From Lucinisca nassula (lineage: Eukaryota > Mollusca > Bivalvia > Lucinida > Lucinidae): 64,000 bases of DNA. The stretch is from NCBI GenBank assembly GCA_963580285.1, contig OY757011.1, forward strand, positions 96,951,650 through 97,015,649, written 5' to 3'. The notes below the pieces were generated by a model. The model was given only the letters and a program-made list of their open reading frames with translations. It was not told the DNA's origin and made no database searches. The position numbers were made by a program, and so were the translations under genes. This document shows, in pieces, positions 1-9,173 of this stretch (the stretch's first letter is position 1; every line of letters begins with the position of its first letter).

Positions 1-178
1 GGCGAAAAAAAAAAATAAATAAATAAAATACGAGTCCGCTTATTTTTCATGCACATTCCATATATGAAATTTCGAGATCCTAGCTCAAACCATTCTTGAG
101 TTTCCTACAGGGTGAAAGCGTAACGGACAGACGGACAGACAGACAGACAGACGGACAAGACAGAACCAATATGCCCCA
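1..178 (-). mobile_element. Head fragment of an A-type satellite element
   Basis: Read on the minus strand, this begins with a GGGGCATATTGG motif, then a run of GTCCGTCTG-type repeats, then a stretch about the FTTC-like 'aaatttcatatatgg' text. The same order occurs at the plus-strand A-element start near 21065. The 5' hairpin is missing because the fold-back element that starts at about 186 cuts it off. A short plus-strand reading frame here is only the translated GACAGACG repeat. Confidence 0.6.
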
Positions 179-185
179 TCAACTT

Positions 186-1412
186 GCTCAGGCATGGCAA
201 ATCAGGAGGAAATGTAGAGAAGCTGTCGCCAGTTGTGTCAATGTTTCTCATCCCATAGTTTATTTAGAACCTTGCCTGTTATGATACCGCTGCCGGCATC
301 GGTAGCTCAGTCGGATGCGCGTCTGACTAGTGATCAGGAGGACGCGGGTTCGAGACCTACCGGGGTCGGCAGCATTGTTTTGTGGAGATTGATTAACTCG
401 AAGCCATCGTAAATATATCAACTTAAGATGTATATGTACTTAAGACATACTTAAGGTGACCACCGTAAAATTTATGGTCTCCGCCGGTAACTGAAAACCT
501 GTCGTATCGTTTCCATAAAGTTACAACCATCTTACCACTTACCTGTGTAATTTTTAATCTCGTGCAAAGCGCTTCGGAAACTTTTGTAAGCCAGGGCATA
601 GCAAAATAAAATAACGCTAAACAGGTCTGAGAGTTTCGCTATTTCTAAAGACTGTCCATAAAAATAAAGACAGTCTTTAAATTTATGGACTCACGTGTCT
701 GTATAAAGTAATGCAAATCGTGCATATTTTCAAAAATTCGAAAATCGCAGTACATGTGTTATGCAAACTTCTTTATTACATGATAATCTGCCTGTAGCTG
801 AAAACTGAGTATGATCCGTTGTCTTGTTAATTAATAATTCAAGAAACTACATAATTGATTCTGTGTAGTTCAGGTTTTGTCCCTTACACTATAAACAGTA
901 AAATATGTCACCTGATGCGTGGCACACTTGTTGTAAAGTATATGAAGGGAGAAAACCAAAACAAGAATGTCTTTCGTAGCCGTTTTATATAAATACTCGA
1001 AAATTAGACAACAGATTGGAGAAAAATCTTTCGGTGTATGCAATTCATCATGTAACTAAGAAGATTATATAGTACATATTCTGCGATTTTCGAATTTTTG
1101 AAAATTCGTGCGATTTGCATTGCTTTCTAGAGACAGGTGAGTCCATAAATTTAAAGACTGTCTTTATTTTTATGGACAGTCTTTAGAAATAGCGAAACTC
1201 TCAGACCTGCTAAACATCTTACTATAAATGATAATACCGGGGTTTGTTTACATGTAACAACAAGGCAGCCTTTGTTGGAGCCTTTTCTGCCAAAAAAGAC
1301 TTTGGTAGCGGTATCATAATAGGCAAGGTTCTAAATAAACTATGGGGTGAGAAACAATGTCACAACTGGCGACACCTTCTCTACATTTCCTCATGATTTG
1401 CCATGCCTGAGC
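186..1412. mobile_element. Fold-back DNA element with long inverted arms
   Basis: Bases 186-291 reappear as the reverse complement at 1307-1412 with few mismatches, and 618-750 as the reverse complement at 1081-1214. Together these give two collinear pairs of inverted arms around a centre of about 330 bp. The left arm has gained extra DNA, including a tRNA-headed SINE fragment at about 294-390. The central 751-1080 is AT-rich with no coding potential. The arms suggest a non-autonomous DNA transposon. The Myb-SANT ORF starts only 74 bp beyond the right arm, but whether both belong to one element is inference. Confidence 0.75.
294..390 (+). mobile_element. V-SINE 5' fragment (tRNA-derived head)
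   Basis: The sequence has an A-box-like TAGCTCAGTCGG and a B-box-like GGTTCGAGACC about 40 bp apart, followed by GGCAGCATTGTTTTGTGGAGATTGAT, a slightly changed version of the body of the full V copies at 14245 and 7667. The body stops at about 390, so this copy is 3'-truncated or interrupted. It is a retroposon head and not a functional tRNA gene. Confidence 0.7.
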
Positions 1413-1485
1413 TCATGTTAGCATCAATTACTTGAACGTGTCTTAAACAAATTGTGCATCATCCAAAAATATATATCTTTAAAAA

Positions 1486-1965
1486 ATGGCAGAGACAAAC
1501 AATACAAAAAAGAAACGAAAACCAAACTATACACTGGAAGAATTAGAAAAACGTGTAGACGAAGTTAATGAAAGGAAGACATTCTTATTTGAAAAGTTAG
1601 GTGACACTGTTTCAAACGAAAAGATAAACAAAGCTTGGAGAGATGTGACAACAAAGGTAAACGCTGTTGAAACAACAGAGAGGGGTACAGAAGATATAAG
1701 AAAAAAATGGTACGATTACTCAAGCAGTGTTGAAACAAAGGCGGCAAAGAAAGAAGTCAGCAGAAGAAAGACTGGTGGGGGTAGGGGTAGCACCCCAGAC
1801 CTTACTCCACTCGTGGAAAAAGTGATTGCCATCATCGGAAAGACAGCCGTCGATGGAATAACAGGCGCGATGGATACAGAAGACACAACTGAAACAAGGG
1901 CATCGATTTCTCCACAACAAGGGGAGAGTAGCTCAACTTCTGCTAAATATAGCATATGTGTGTGA
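1486..1965 (+). CDS. NAIF1-like Myb/SANT DNA-binding protein of Harbinger transposon type
   Basis: The predicted protein of 159 aa starts with a Lys/Arg-rich tract (KKKRKPNYTLEELEKRVDEV) and continues through a Trp-containing tri-helical region, with KAWRDVTTKVNAV at about residues 48-60 and RKKWYDYSS at about 72-80. This is the pattern of the Myb/SANT-like domain in NAIF1 and related proteins, which act with HARBI1-type transposases in DNA binding and nuclear import. Residues from about 95 are a Gly-rich linker, a short LTPLVEKVI helix and an acidic, Ser-rich tail. The last codons lie in a SINE: a 9-bp target duplication (TAAATATAG at 1944-1952 and 2283-2291) shows that the original frame ended a few codons after the insertion point with a different C-terminus. 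No transposase frame is visible beside it. It may be a transposon ORF1 or a domesticated copy. Confidence 0.6.
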   Translation: MAETNNTKKKRKPNYTLEELEKRVDEVNERKTFLFEKLGDTVSNEKINKAWRDVTTKVNAVETTERGTEDIRKKWYDYSSSVETKAAKKEVSRRKTGGGRGSTPDLTPLVEKVIAIIGKTAVDGITGAMDTEDTTETRASISPQQGESSSTSAKYSICV

Positions 1966-2282
1966 ATTCGGGTTTAACGTCGCTTTCAACAATTTTTGAG
2001 TCATATCACGACGGTGTCTGGTTGCAACAGGGAGCTCAATGCTCACTTTTATAGTGCTGCCTCACTGAAGTATCATGTCCCAGACACATTACATGATACC
2101 ACAACCAGTCACATTATCCTGACACTGGGTCGACCAGTCCTAGCTCTACCCCGTAAATCTGAGTGCCAAGCGAGGAGCAGCTAGTACCATTTTTAACGAC
2201 TTTGGTATGTGGCGGCTCGGGATCGAACCCTTGACCTCCCGTTTCCCGGAGCGGACACTACCAACTGAGCTATCGGGGCCGG
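1953..2282 (-). mobile_element. Complete tRNA-headed SINE interrupting the Myb-SANT ORF
   Basis: On the minus strand it starts at about 2282 with a tRNA-like head (GATAGCTCAGTTGG, then GGGTTCGATCCC). A body of about 200 bp follows, and it ends in GACGTTAAACCC plus a short CA-rich tail. The flanking direct repeats TAAATATAG (1944-1952 and 2283-2291) mark target-primed insertion. The head, body and tail differ from V and S, although all three end in a similar GACGTTAAAC. Confidence 0.8.
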
Positions 2283-2291
2283 TAAATATAG

Positions 2292-3220
2292 AATTTATCT
2301 GCCTTAATACAATCATACAATACATGTATCGCATATCATTACTAAATGAAACCCTGTGTGTCGAGAAAAAAGTAGATAGATGTACAACTTCTGTGCTTAT
2401 GCTTCTATGTAGTGTTTGTTCCTTACGCAATAGTTAAGATGAGGTTACGGCATGCCTGAGTTGTCCGTAACTTTACGATATGGTTAAGTTGTCTCCATAA
2501 ATTGCGGTACTTTCGAGTTACCCACACTAATCGCTACGAGGTGATTAAGATATACTTAAGGTCGTCGTAAGCCTTAAGAGAGCTTCGAGTTACCAGCCCC
2601 TGGGTCACTTGGTTTAACTTTTGGCGAATAGAGCGTTCCAAAGGCAGATACAAACGATAGCTCCGCCTAGTCAATCTTATCTGCGACTACTATACAAAAC
2701 ACAAAATGGAAAGCAATGTCTCCAAAATGACAAAAATAGTGCTGAAGAAGACGTAAAACCTCAACACGAAAAACATATTTAATATTTGTTTTAGGAAAAG
2801 TGTTCCGTTTCGTTATATAAAGGATTTTTGTTTCGAATTGACGTTCTCCTCAGTACATTTTAGTAACGAAATTGGCTTATAGACTCATGTACATGTACAT
2901 GTATATGTATGATTATGTGGACATGTTTATATTTTAGCCAATAATATACCTTTTATAAACATATTAAACTTTTAAGGGTATATTTGGCTGCGGCCGTAAA
3001 AGTCTTTGTTTGCATGAATGTAAACCGTGTCTCTTTGAGAAAAAAAAGTTTAAAAGAAAAAAAAAATCTACTTTTAAATGCAAGAGTTTACTCCAGTGAA
3101 GCTGATTCTGCCTCCTTCGGAAAGGGTCCCTCTTTCTGTAAAGAAATTCAAACCTATGGATAGGGAATGACAAGCATATATGCAGTTCGGAAGGGTTTCA
3201 TTGCAGTACTGAATGTGTGC
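2292..3220. other. Non-coding stretch without convincing genes
   Basis: The stretch is AT-rich. It has CTTAAG-containing text at 2430-2600 that loosely mirrors 391-500, with a TAACTCGAAGC motif at about 391 and its reverse complement at about 2590, so a larger degraded element is possible. The end of a TIR element lies at 2635-2692, and there is an ATGTACATGTAC microsatellite at about 2886. I see no credible exon. Confidence 0.5.
2635..2692. mobile_element. Solo end of the TAGTAGTCGC TIR element
   Basis: These bases match the right end of the element at 12891-13157 almost base for base, including CGATAGCTCCGCCTAGTCAA and the terminal GCGACTACTA. The other end is absent nearby, so this is a relic. 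Confidence 0.7.
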
Positions 3221-3222
3221 TC

Positions 3223-3472
3223 AAATGGCATCTGTCATATCACCAGAACAAACAGTTTTTGCTGGAAAGTTGTGTAATTTTTCCTATTGATATTCAAAAC
3301 ATAGGTTGTTGGAGCTCGTTAGAACCGCCAAATTGAGGCGATTCTAACGAGTACACACATTATAAGTCTTGGGTCAAAAATTAGGAAATAATGTATACTC
3401 GTACACATGTAAACCCAAATTTTCTATATACAAATTGGGGTTGACAGCTATCTTCATTTCACGAACTTGCTT
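3223..3472. mobile_element. P hairpin MITE, type II, diverged
   Basis: The core palindrome at about 3315-3350 reads GCTCGTTAGAACCGCC, then its reverse complement. The right end is the type II terminus TTTCACGAACTTG. The left end is degraded. It abuts the next P copy directly. Confidence 0.65.
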
Positions 3473-3746
3473 AACGAAAACACGCCTGTGAATTTTTGTC
3501 CCCCTTGAACCCATTTTTATATAGTAAAACTGGGGTTTACAGGGGTAAACCTTATTTTACTTATTTCTGCTCTAAAATGTAAACCGTGGGTACTCGTTAG
3601 AACCGCCGCCACGAGGCGGTTCTAACGAGTACCCATATTCTTATATTTTGTGCAGAAATAAGAAAAATATAACAATTTTTCATCTGAAAATTTTCGTGTT
3701 TTCGTCGATTTTACAATGTATTAATATAGGCGTGTTTTCGTAATGT
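3472..3746. mobile_element. P hairpin MITE, type I
   Basis: The termini are AACGAAAACACGCCT and, at the other end, AGGCGTGTTTTCGTAATG. In between lie the conserved half TATAGTAAAACTGGGGTTTA, an AGAAATAAG motif on both sides, and a perfect 24-bp-arm palindrome (TACTCGTTAGAACCGCC and its complement) at about 3592-3642. Length is about 275 bp, with no ORF. Confidence 0.85.
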
Positions 3747-3821
3747 AACGCGATGCCTCTCCTGAACCTTATTAGCCTTCGTCCTGCTGAGCCCGGATAT
3801 GCCTTACCTTTCAAACAATGT

Positions 3822-3884
3822 AGATCCAGATCAGATGACTTCTGTAGAAGCCATCTGATCAGGATCTGTATTGTTTGTCATTCA
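3822..3884. repeat. GATCAGA-type hairpin repeat
   Basis: AGATCCAGATCAGATG with its near reverse complement CATCTGATCAGGATCT flanks a short loop. The same design (GATCAGACGCC-type arms next to a TTTG-ending text) recurs at about 15558, 43028, 44940 and 57086. Confidence 0.6.
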
Positions 3885-4267
3885 GGATATGAATTTGTTG
3901 CAATGATTTGCATCAAGTGATCTGATTGGTTGGCAATCAATAGTGGGTGTGGCGTAGTTTAATATTCAGAAGGACAAGCATCACGAAAACACGCCTATAT
4001 CGACAGATCCAATGTTTTGACAGTTACCTTGTTTACTTGTGCAAAACTACTTTTCCTTTTCATAACGATCTTTCGTGGTTGGCAAAAAGCCGCTGGTTTT
4101 ATAGATGAGTTTAGGCTGATTAACTTCCTTGGTTACGTTGCGCATGCGCAGTCTTGTGTGGCAAAAAAGTAATCAGTCGAGCCCGTGTGTGTACAGTTAA
4201 CTAAGGAAAAATAAGATTTTTTTAAGCATAGTGTTTGTCATTTCATCCACAACATTCAAAGACTTTT

Positions 4268-4480
4268 ATACTGCCCATCGGGACTTGAAGAAATTGATGG
4301 GCTGCATGATGCTTCCACACAGAGCTGAAACCGACCCGCACACGAGTACTGGTAAACCGCTTTGAGGATCTAAGCCTGCCCAGGCAAAGCGGTGCGAGTC
4401 GGACCGTCCATGCTTATAAACCCTATTGCTTTCATTGGGCGGCAGGGCTTGAGAAGTCATTTCATTCTCATACCCTGAGT
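4268..4480 (+). mobile_element. S-SINE, 3' part lost
   Basis: The S start (CCCATCGGGACTTGAAGAAA) and body, with ACTGGTAAACCGC and CCAGGCAAAGCGGTGCGAGT, are present up to the GCAGGGCTTGAG block. After that the sequence leaves the family consensus. Confidence 0.75.
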
Positions 4481-4682
4481 TAGGGGGCCCTGAATAAATC
4501 TTTGATCTGACTTGACTTGCAAGAACAAAGAATGAGGAGTTAATCCAAATCATTACTGGCAGAATTTCAGAAGCGATACTTTGAAAAACCTTACCATGAA
4601 AGTACCATAGCCAGACTGGATAGTACTTAGAGATTCGGGACAAATCTCCTTAGGCAGGGGGCATAATGTAAAAGGACGAAGG

Positions 4683-4878
4683 TGTGGCTCGGTATCTCAG
4701 TCGGTAGAGTGTTTGTACGGTATACGAGAGGACCTGGGTTCGCAGAACTAAAACTGACGCACATGAGTACTGGTAAACCACTATAAGCCACATCTGTTTT
4801 CTTTGGCGACAAGGCTTGTAATCTCAATGTGGGTATTGGAAGCAACGTCTAAAAAATGGCCAAAACAGTGTTAACGGG
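4683..4878 (+). mobile_element. tRNA head joined to an S-type body
   Basis: A tRNA-like head (TATCTCAGTCGG at about 4693, then GGGTTCGCA at about 4736) runs into the S body (GAGTACTGGTAAACC, then GCAACGTCT, then GTGTTAACGGGGAC). Other S copies in the window start at GCCCCCGCCC and show no clear pol III boxes. The tail is missing where the next S copy begins. Confidence 0.65.
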
Positions 4879-4888
4879 GACTGTGATT

Positions 4889-5197
4889 TGTTTGTTTGTT
4901 TGTTTTGAGATTTAACGTCCCCGTCAACAATGTATAGGTCATTTTGGAGACGTTGCTGTCAATTATGTGGGACTTTTACCCGATATTGAGATGAAATGAC
5001 ATCTAAAGCCCTGTCGCCCAATGAAATCAATAGGGTTAATAAGCATGGACGGTTCGATTCGCACCGTTTTGCCTGGGCTGGCTTAGATCCTCTAATTGGT
5101 TTATCAGTACTCGTGTGCGTTGGTTTCAGCTCTGCGTGGAAGCATCATGCAGCCCATCTATTTCTTCAAGCCTCGATGGGCGGGGGTCGCGGGGACG
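4889..5197 (-). mobile_element. S-SINE, near full length
   Basis: Read on the minus strand it runs from the CCCCGCCCATCGAGGCTTGA start to the GACGGGGACGTTAAA 3' end and an (AAAC)n tail. Apparent frames of 60-80 aa across it are translations of the repeat. Confidence 0.85.
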
Positions 5198-5304
5198 ATG
5201 AATTTCAATACAAACAACCCTGTTACTTGTTGTAAACGATTGATCTTTATCATCCACATGTTGAATCCGTCAGGTTGGTAATCCTTCGATTCATCTTCAC
5301 TGTC

Positions 5305-5612
5305 TCGCCCCCGCCCACCGGGGCTTGGAGAAATAGATTGGGCTGCATGGTGCTTCCACGCAGAGCTGAAACAGACTACACGTGATTACTGGTAAACCGC
5401 TTAGAAGAACTAAGATTGCCCAGGCAAAGTGATGTGAGTCAAACCGTCAAATGCATATAAGCCCTTTGGTTCCATTAGGCGACAGGGCTTGAGATGTCAT
5501 TTAATCTCAGAGTCGGGTAAAAGTCCCACAAAACTTGAAGCAACGTCTCCAAAATGACCTAAATAGGGTTGACGGGGACATTAAACCATAATTCAACCAA
5601 CCAACCAACCAA
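5305..5612 (+). mobile_element. S-SINE, full length with 14-bp target duplication
   Basis: TCATCTTCACTGTC occurs at 5291-5304 and again at 5613-5626. The element starts with GCCCCCGCCC, ends with GACGGGGACATTAAACC and has a (CCAA)n tail. This copy fixes the orientation and ends of the family. Confidence 0.9.
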
Positions 5613-5679
5613 TCATCTTCACTGTCGATGCGATTAGCGCAACATGACGCGACCATTTTCAGTTAATTATTCGATTATT

Positions 5680-5925
5680 AATTGTTTTGGGTTTAACGAC
5701 ACCTCAACCCATGTGGGTAATTTTGTCTCGTCTCCTAGAGAAAGGGAGAAAAGAATATAGAAGAGATCGTAGGTTAAAGTAAAGGACATAGGAGAAAGAG
5801 GAAAATGAATGGAAGTGTAGAAACAGTAGGAATAAGAGCACCCCCCTCTACCCTTACTTGCTGCAAGGATAGCAGCTCTTACCCAATTGTCAGCCAATAC
5901 CAGTTGGACGCCATAGTGACGCAAG
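5680..5925 (-). mobile_element. SINE-like repeat ending in GGTTGAGGTGTCGTTAAAC
   Basis: The minus-strand text passes through TTGCAGCAAGTAAGGGTAGA and a pyrimidine-rich block, and ends in TTGAGGTGTCGTTAAACCC. A second copy in the other orientation lies at about 54790-55020, so this is a dispersed family. Confidence 0.6.
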
Positions 5926-6409
5926 ACATACGTCACCTTTACCTTACGCTCTATTTAAAATTGTCAAATTCAAAGAAATTAATAACTGCTATCGGATCAG
6001 TCTGAACAACGGTTATTTTTTTGCCACACAAAACTGCGCATGCGCAAAACTACGGAATCGTGGGATAGCATTTCCTTAGCGACCGGTGGCGTCCTAAACT
6101 CATCTATAGGTATGATTGATTTGAACGTTGGTTCAGAAAACAGCGTTCAACTTATATATCGTTCAGCATTCAGCAGTCATTCATTCAACATAGGCAGTTT
6201 CAGCAACCAACGTTCAGGCTACAATCAACCACCATTCCGTTTGTGACTAAGAATGTTGGCGGTACTGTACCACTAATTGACATTTCTTTGTACCTTCCAT
6301 GTTGAACTGGTAGGTTAATTAAATATGCTTCCCAAATTTAATGTTAATCTATCACGATTAATATCAAGCTCAACATCGGACAAACATTTGCAGATTTTAA
6401 TAATAACAA

Positions 6410-6480
6410 TAATAATATAAAAATAGAAATTATAACATTGACATCATCATCATAATAATAATAATAATAATAATAATAAC
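6410..6480. repeat. AT-rich (ATA)n simple repeat
   Basis: ATAATAATAATA runs occur at 6410-6420 and 6450-6478. The surrounding 5925-6700 has no gene signal. Confidence 0.8.
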
Positions 6481-6704
6481 TATCACAGTGCCCGGAGAAG
6501 GCTTTGCGTACAGCAATATATTGCATCAGGGCAATAACAATAATTATTATGTCCCTTACTGAAATTTAATGAAAAAAATTGCGACAGACAGGTGATAAGA
6601 ATACGCAGTTAGAGTAAATTAGAAATATTTTAATTACACCATAAAGTGGATAATATTACATGTATTTGGAACGCATACCCTATATAAAATGATGGACTTA
6701 AACT

Positions 6705-6846
6705 TACTACCGGACGGCTAGCCATTCCTACGTGGGTTGGCCAGCCGTCCGGTACCGGACGAGCAGACTCGTTGGCTGGTCGTCCGTTACCGGACGGGCA
6801 GACCCGTAGGCTGGTCGTCCGGTACCGGTCGGCTAGCCACTGCCCT
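6705..6846. mobile_element. Compound palindromic terminus (TCCGGTACCGGA modules)
   Basis: Several CGTCCGGTACCGGACG-type palindromes alternate with GGCCAGCC/GGCTGGTC text and end in GGCTAGCCACTGCC. The last AGCCACTGCC matches the outer end of the element at 43683-45423, and TAGCCATTCCTACGTGGGTT matches that element's interior at about 43900. I read this as one end of a related element whose other end is not seen in the window. Confidence 0.5.
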
Positions 6847-7293
6847 ATAGATATCCATAATTATTTATGGATATCCATAATTCGAGTTATAGATCTCCAT
6901 AATTCGAATTATCGATATCCATTTTTATTTATGGATATCCATAGTTATTTATGGATATCCATAATTCGAATTATGGATATCCATAAATCGAGCTGAATTA
7001 ATGATATCCATAAATCAAATAATGGGTATCCATTGTTCGATTTATTGATATCCATAAATAGAATTATGGATATCCATTATTCGGCTGATTTATGGATATC
7101 CACAAATCAAATTATGGATATGCATAAATCCAATTATGGATATCCATAAATCGATTTATGGATATCATTAATTTAGATCAAAATATGGATATCCATAAAT
7201 CGAATTATGGATATCCTTAATTCGAATTATGGATATCCATTATTCGTCTGATATATGGATATCCATAAATCGAATTATGGATATCCATAATTC
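6846..7293. repeat. ATGGATATCCAT palindrome array, first block
   Basis: The 12-bp palindrome ATGGATATCCAT recurs about every 20-22 bp, joined by AAATCGAATT- or AATTCGAATT-type linkers that are also near-palindromic. The block begins TATAGATATCCATAA, and the second block (8761-9173) ends with the reverse complement of the same sequence. Confidence 0.9.
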
Positions 7294-7465
7294 TCCTCTG
7301 CAAATAAACCTAATGAATAATGACTGCTCCTTTTCCAAAAAAAAAAAAAAAAAACCTGGATTATTTCCGTCAGTTTTCCGATTTAGGTGTGTAATAAAAG
7401 CAGGGATGGAGGTGGGGGTAATGTAGGGTAGGCTTAGTGGTGGCCTATGGTGTGGGAGAGATATG

Positions 7466-8016
7466 TTTTGTTTGATTTGAGGTTTAACGTCCCCTTCAAT
7501 ACTATTTCATTTTGGAGACATTGCTTCCAATTATGCTGGGCATTAAGCCTTCATTGAAATAAAATGACATCTCAATCCCTATCGACCATTGACTCGCACG
7601 ACTTTGTTTGGACAGACCTAGACCTTCTAAACGGTTTACCAGTACTCTCAGCACATGCAGCCAAATCTTTGTTTGTTTATTTGTTTGTATTGGTGTTTAA
7701 CGGCCCAGTAAACACTATTTCGGTCATTTTTGAGCCGGTGAGTTTACCTATCTACAGGCCTATACGTAAACGGTTAACCTGTACAGTGCATATTCTTTCG
7801 CCAGAAACTGAAAACTGCCCTTCTTGAGTCAGCGGATGGGAGAGAATGACCGTAAACAATATAACATGATCAATCTCCACGAATGAAAGTTGCCGACCCC
7901 GACAGGTATCGAACCCGCGTCTTCCTGATCATCAGTCAGACGCGCATCTGACCAAGCTACCGAGGCCAGCACAGCAAAATCTATTTCTCCAAGCCCCTAT
8001 GGGCGGGGGCCAGGAG
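7466..8016 (-). mobile_element. S-SINE split by a V-SINE
   Basis: The 3' part lies at 7466-7666 and the 5' start at about 7969-8016 (AAATCTATTTCTCCAAGCCCC). A V-SINE sits between them, flanked by CAGCCAAATCT and CAGCAAAATCT, a slightly diverged target duplication. Confidence 0.8.
7667..7968 (-). mobile_element. V-SINE, full length
   Basis: On the minus strand the tRNA-like head has TAGCTTGGTCAGATG and GGTTCGATACC. The body follows (TCTTGAGTC and TTTCGCCAGAAACT in the plus reading) and the 3' end is GGGCCGTTAAACACC with an (AAAC)n tail. Body text ACGGTTAACC resembles the S body ACTGGTAAACC. Confidence 0.85.
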
Positions 8017-8082
8017 ATATATCTGAAATTGCCTGGTACTCCATACACCTCAAGTAGTGTTTTATATGGATATATGTTATTT

Positions 8083-8372
8083 ATTTGATTTGATGTTTAA
8101 CGTCCCCGTCAACACTATAAAGGTCATTTTGGAGACGTTGCTTACAATTTTGTGGGTTTTTTACCCGACATTGAGATGAAATGACATCTCTAGCTCTGCC
8201 GCCAAAAAAACAATAGGGTTTATAAGCATTGGCGATCCGACTCGCACCTCTTTGCATGGGCAGGCTTAGATCCTTTAAGCGGTTTACCAGTACTCGTGTG
8301 CGGTCAGATTCAGCTCTGCGTGGAAGCATCGTGCAGCCCATTTATTTCTTCAAGCCCCAATGGGCGGGGGCT
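8083..8372 (-). mobile_element. S-SINE, near full length
   Basis: GTTTAACGTCCCCGTCAAC on the left and AAGCCCCAATGGGCGGGGGC on the right bound the copy. A TATGTTA direct repeat on both sides may be its target duplication. Confidence 0.85.
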
Positions 8373-8760
8373 ATGTTAACACTATATATAACGACCATGT
8401 GCATTTTTCTCCTGAAAACATGCACGGATTGCCTGTGGATCATTACAATCTTACGTCCGACTTTCAGTGTACTTAGGTGCGCAGTCCTCATAGAGGTGAT
8501 TCCAGAGGGACCGGATGCGTCGGTCGGAATTCCCAGATCCTACGACTGGTTCCGATATTTAACTGCACACATAGCGGGCTTTCAGCGTATGGCGTCCGTT
8601 GCTTTGGAAGCCTTACGGGCTGATAAGGCTGCACGGCAGAGAGGTCTCTTTGACTGGCCATCATCTTCAGCGATGATAAAGACCTTGAAGATTTTTAAGG
8701 TTTTTACAACAAACCATCACGTGTCTTAGGGAGAAATCATTAAACTAAAAGCTTTAGTGC
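8373..8760. other. Interior of the palindrome-array element
   Basis: This is the only GC-richer, non-SINE DNA between the two arrays. A plus-strand frame stays open from the SINE to about 8729, with a segment of balanced composition (residues such as DWFRYLTAHIAGFQRM). I recognise no domain, and its start lies inside the SINE. It may be a captured exon or the remnant of an element gene. Confidence 0.3.
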
Positions 8761-9173
8761 TAATTTATGGATATCCATAATTCGAAGTTATGGATATCAA
8801 TAAATCGATCTGAATTATGGATATCCGTAAATCGAATTATGGATATCCATAATTCGAATTATGGGTATCCAAAATTCGAATTATGGATATCCATAAATCG
8901 GAGGAATAATGGATATCTATAAATCGAATTATGGATATCCATAATTCGAATTAAGTATATCCATAAATCGAATTATGGATATCCATAAATCGATCTTAAT
9001 TAATGACATCCATTAATCGAATTATGGATATCCATAATTCGATTTATGGATATCCATAATTAGAATTATGGATATCCATTATTCAGCTAATTTATGGATA
9101 TCCATAAATCGAATTATGGATATCCATAAATCGAATTATGGATATCCATAATTCGATTTATGGATATCTATAA
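8761..9173. repeat. ATGGATATCCAT palindrome array, second block
   Basis: The unit is the same as in 6846-7293, about 19 repeats with a spacing of 20-22 bp. The right edge, read as its complement, gives TATAGATATCCATAAATCG, which is also how the first block starts. Confidence 0.9.

Larger units (their letters stand above)
4138..6055. mobile_element. Inverted-repeat element with TGCGCATGCGCA ends, filled with SINEs
   Basis: TTGCGCATGCGCAGTCTTGT at 4138 and the following TGTGGCAAAAAAGTAA recur as the reverse complement at about 6016-6050, 1.9 kb away. Nearly all of the interior consists of later insertions: S copies at 4268, 4889 and 5305, a tRNA-headed SINE at 4683 and another SINE at 5680. 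What is left would be a short MITE. The ends themselves contain a self-palindrome. Confidence 0.6.

Noticed and set aside
2208..2285. Functional tRNA gene on the minus strand
   Set aside because: The tRNA-like unit is the head of a SINE with body, tail and target duplication. No independent tRNA context.
4266..5281. Several frames containing 'GLPVLVCGSVSALRGSIMQPIYFF'-like text
   Set aside because: The same peptide text appears wherever an S-SINE occurs, on either strand, so it is a repeat translation and not a gene family.
6846..9173. CRISPR-like reading of the regularly spaced ATGGATATCCAT repeats
   Set aside because: Spacers are not unique but are near-identical AT-rich linkers, and the setting is a eukaryotic genome. 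This is a palindromic tandem repeat.
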